From Anoplolepis gracilipes (lineage: Eukaryota > Arthropoda > Insecta > Hymenoptera > Formicidae): a stretch of 64,000 bases of DNA. The stretch's first letter is position 1; each line of letters starts with the position of its first letter. The notes beneath the pieces were generated by a model that searched no databases, was not told the origin of the DNA, and was given only the letters and a program-made list of their open reading frames with translations. Made by a program: the position numbers and the translations under genes. Location: the NCBI RefSeq assembly GCF_047496725.1, contig NC_132981.1:6290001-6354000 (forward strand), given 5' to 3'. Shown piece by piece: positions 63,481 through 64,000 of the stretch.

Positions 63481-64000
63481 TTTGAGTGATATGATTTTTT
63501 ATTAAACTGATCGAGTTAAAAGAAGCATCATCTTGAAAAAGAAGTACCGTTTCTCGTATTTAACACAATTCTAAATGTTACGATATTCTACGAAGACCGG
63601 GACAAGAAGTAGCCACGACGGGAGTCACTCGAGAAATTACTCCCGCAAGATAACCGCCGTGACTCGAGTGCTCTCAACGAAGGCCATCGTGGTTTGCAGC
63701 CGCAAAACTATTTTCCGATAACGACCGACACTCGCTTGGTGGGGTATATTTGTTCCAGACTCGCACCCTGATTGCGCGGGACGCCCGTTTTCCCCGGATG
63801 CATATTTTATCCTACTGACAGATTTATTGTCCGCATGGTTATCCGGCCGCGCCAGCTTCTTCCTCGATTTTATTATTTTTTATTTTGTGTATCTGTAGGA
63901 ATCATGTCTCTCTCTCTCTCTCTCTTTTCAATTATTATTGCAATAATGTGCAACAGCATACAATACAAGTAACGGATACAAGTAGGTACATTATCGAAAT
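63481..64000. other. Right-edge noncoding stretch
   Basis: Mixed composition. Nested imperfect inverted repeats lie at 63613-63692, including perfect 7-bp arms CGGGAGT (63619-63625) and ACTCCCG (63639-63645). A short (TC)n array lies at 63907-63925. No gene recognised. Confidence 0.45.
63907..63925. repeat. (TC)n microsatellite
   Basis: About nine TC units near the right edge. Confidence 0.85.

Overview
The window looks like nuclear DNA from an insect. It is AT-rich overall, dense in (GA)n, (CA)n and (TA)n microsatellites and homopolymer runs, and broken by short GC-richer patches in which CpG is not depleted. That combination fits a hymenopteran, possibly an ant; this is an inference from composition, not an identification. 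There are no bacterial-style operons and no recognisable rRNA, tRNA or snRNA gene. I saw no transposase or reverse transcriptase.

I recognise no protein-coding gene. Open frames are short (mostly under 150 codons). The longest ones run through microsatellites or poly(A) tracts, or lie in GC-rich patches where stop codons are rare on both strands. The window is best read as intergenic DNA or the inside of a very long intron. The best single coding candidate is an 80-bp minus-strand internal exon at 14655-14734, with an acceptor-like tract before it and a donor-like GTAATT after it; one frame reads an Ala/Gly-rich stretch. A few other open frames are listed at low confidence.

Layout: 1-18.9 kb is AT-rich with patches near 2.2-2.5 (a cluster of GGATTAA sites), 3.5-4.3, 7.1-7.5, 11.5-12.9, 14.4-15.6 and 17.2-18.1 kb. 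From 18.96 to 20.1 kb lies one of the most CpG-rich blocks, followed by a 12-bp CRE palindrome; it is the best promoter or 5'-exon candidate. From 20 to 47 kb AT-rich DNA alternates with small patches and holds a 150-bp polypyrimidine array at 38.3 kb. From 47 to 62 kb it continues with long CA arrays and a 98-bp snap-back palindrome at 56.9 kb, the clearest mobile-element-like structure. From 61.5 to 63.5 kb there are two more GC-rich blocks, one with a G-quadruplex motif.

No coordinated gene system can be shown. The items worth following are the snap-back palindrome, the candidate exon, the GGATTAA cluster, the CpG-rich block and several compact palindromic factor-binding motifs.
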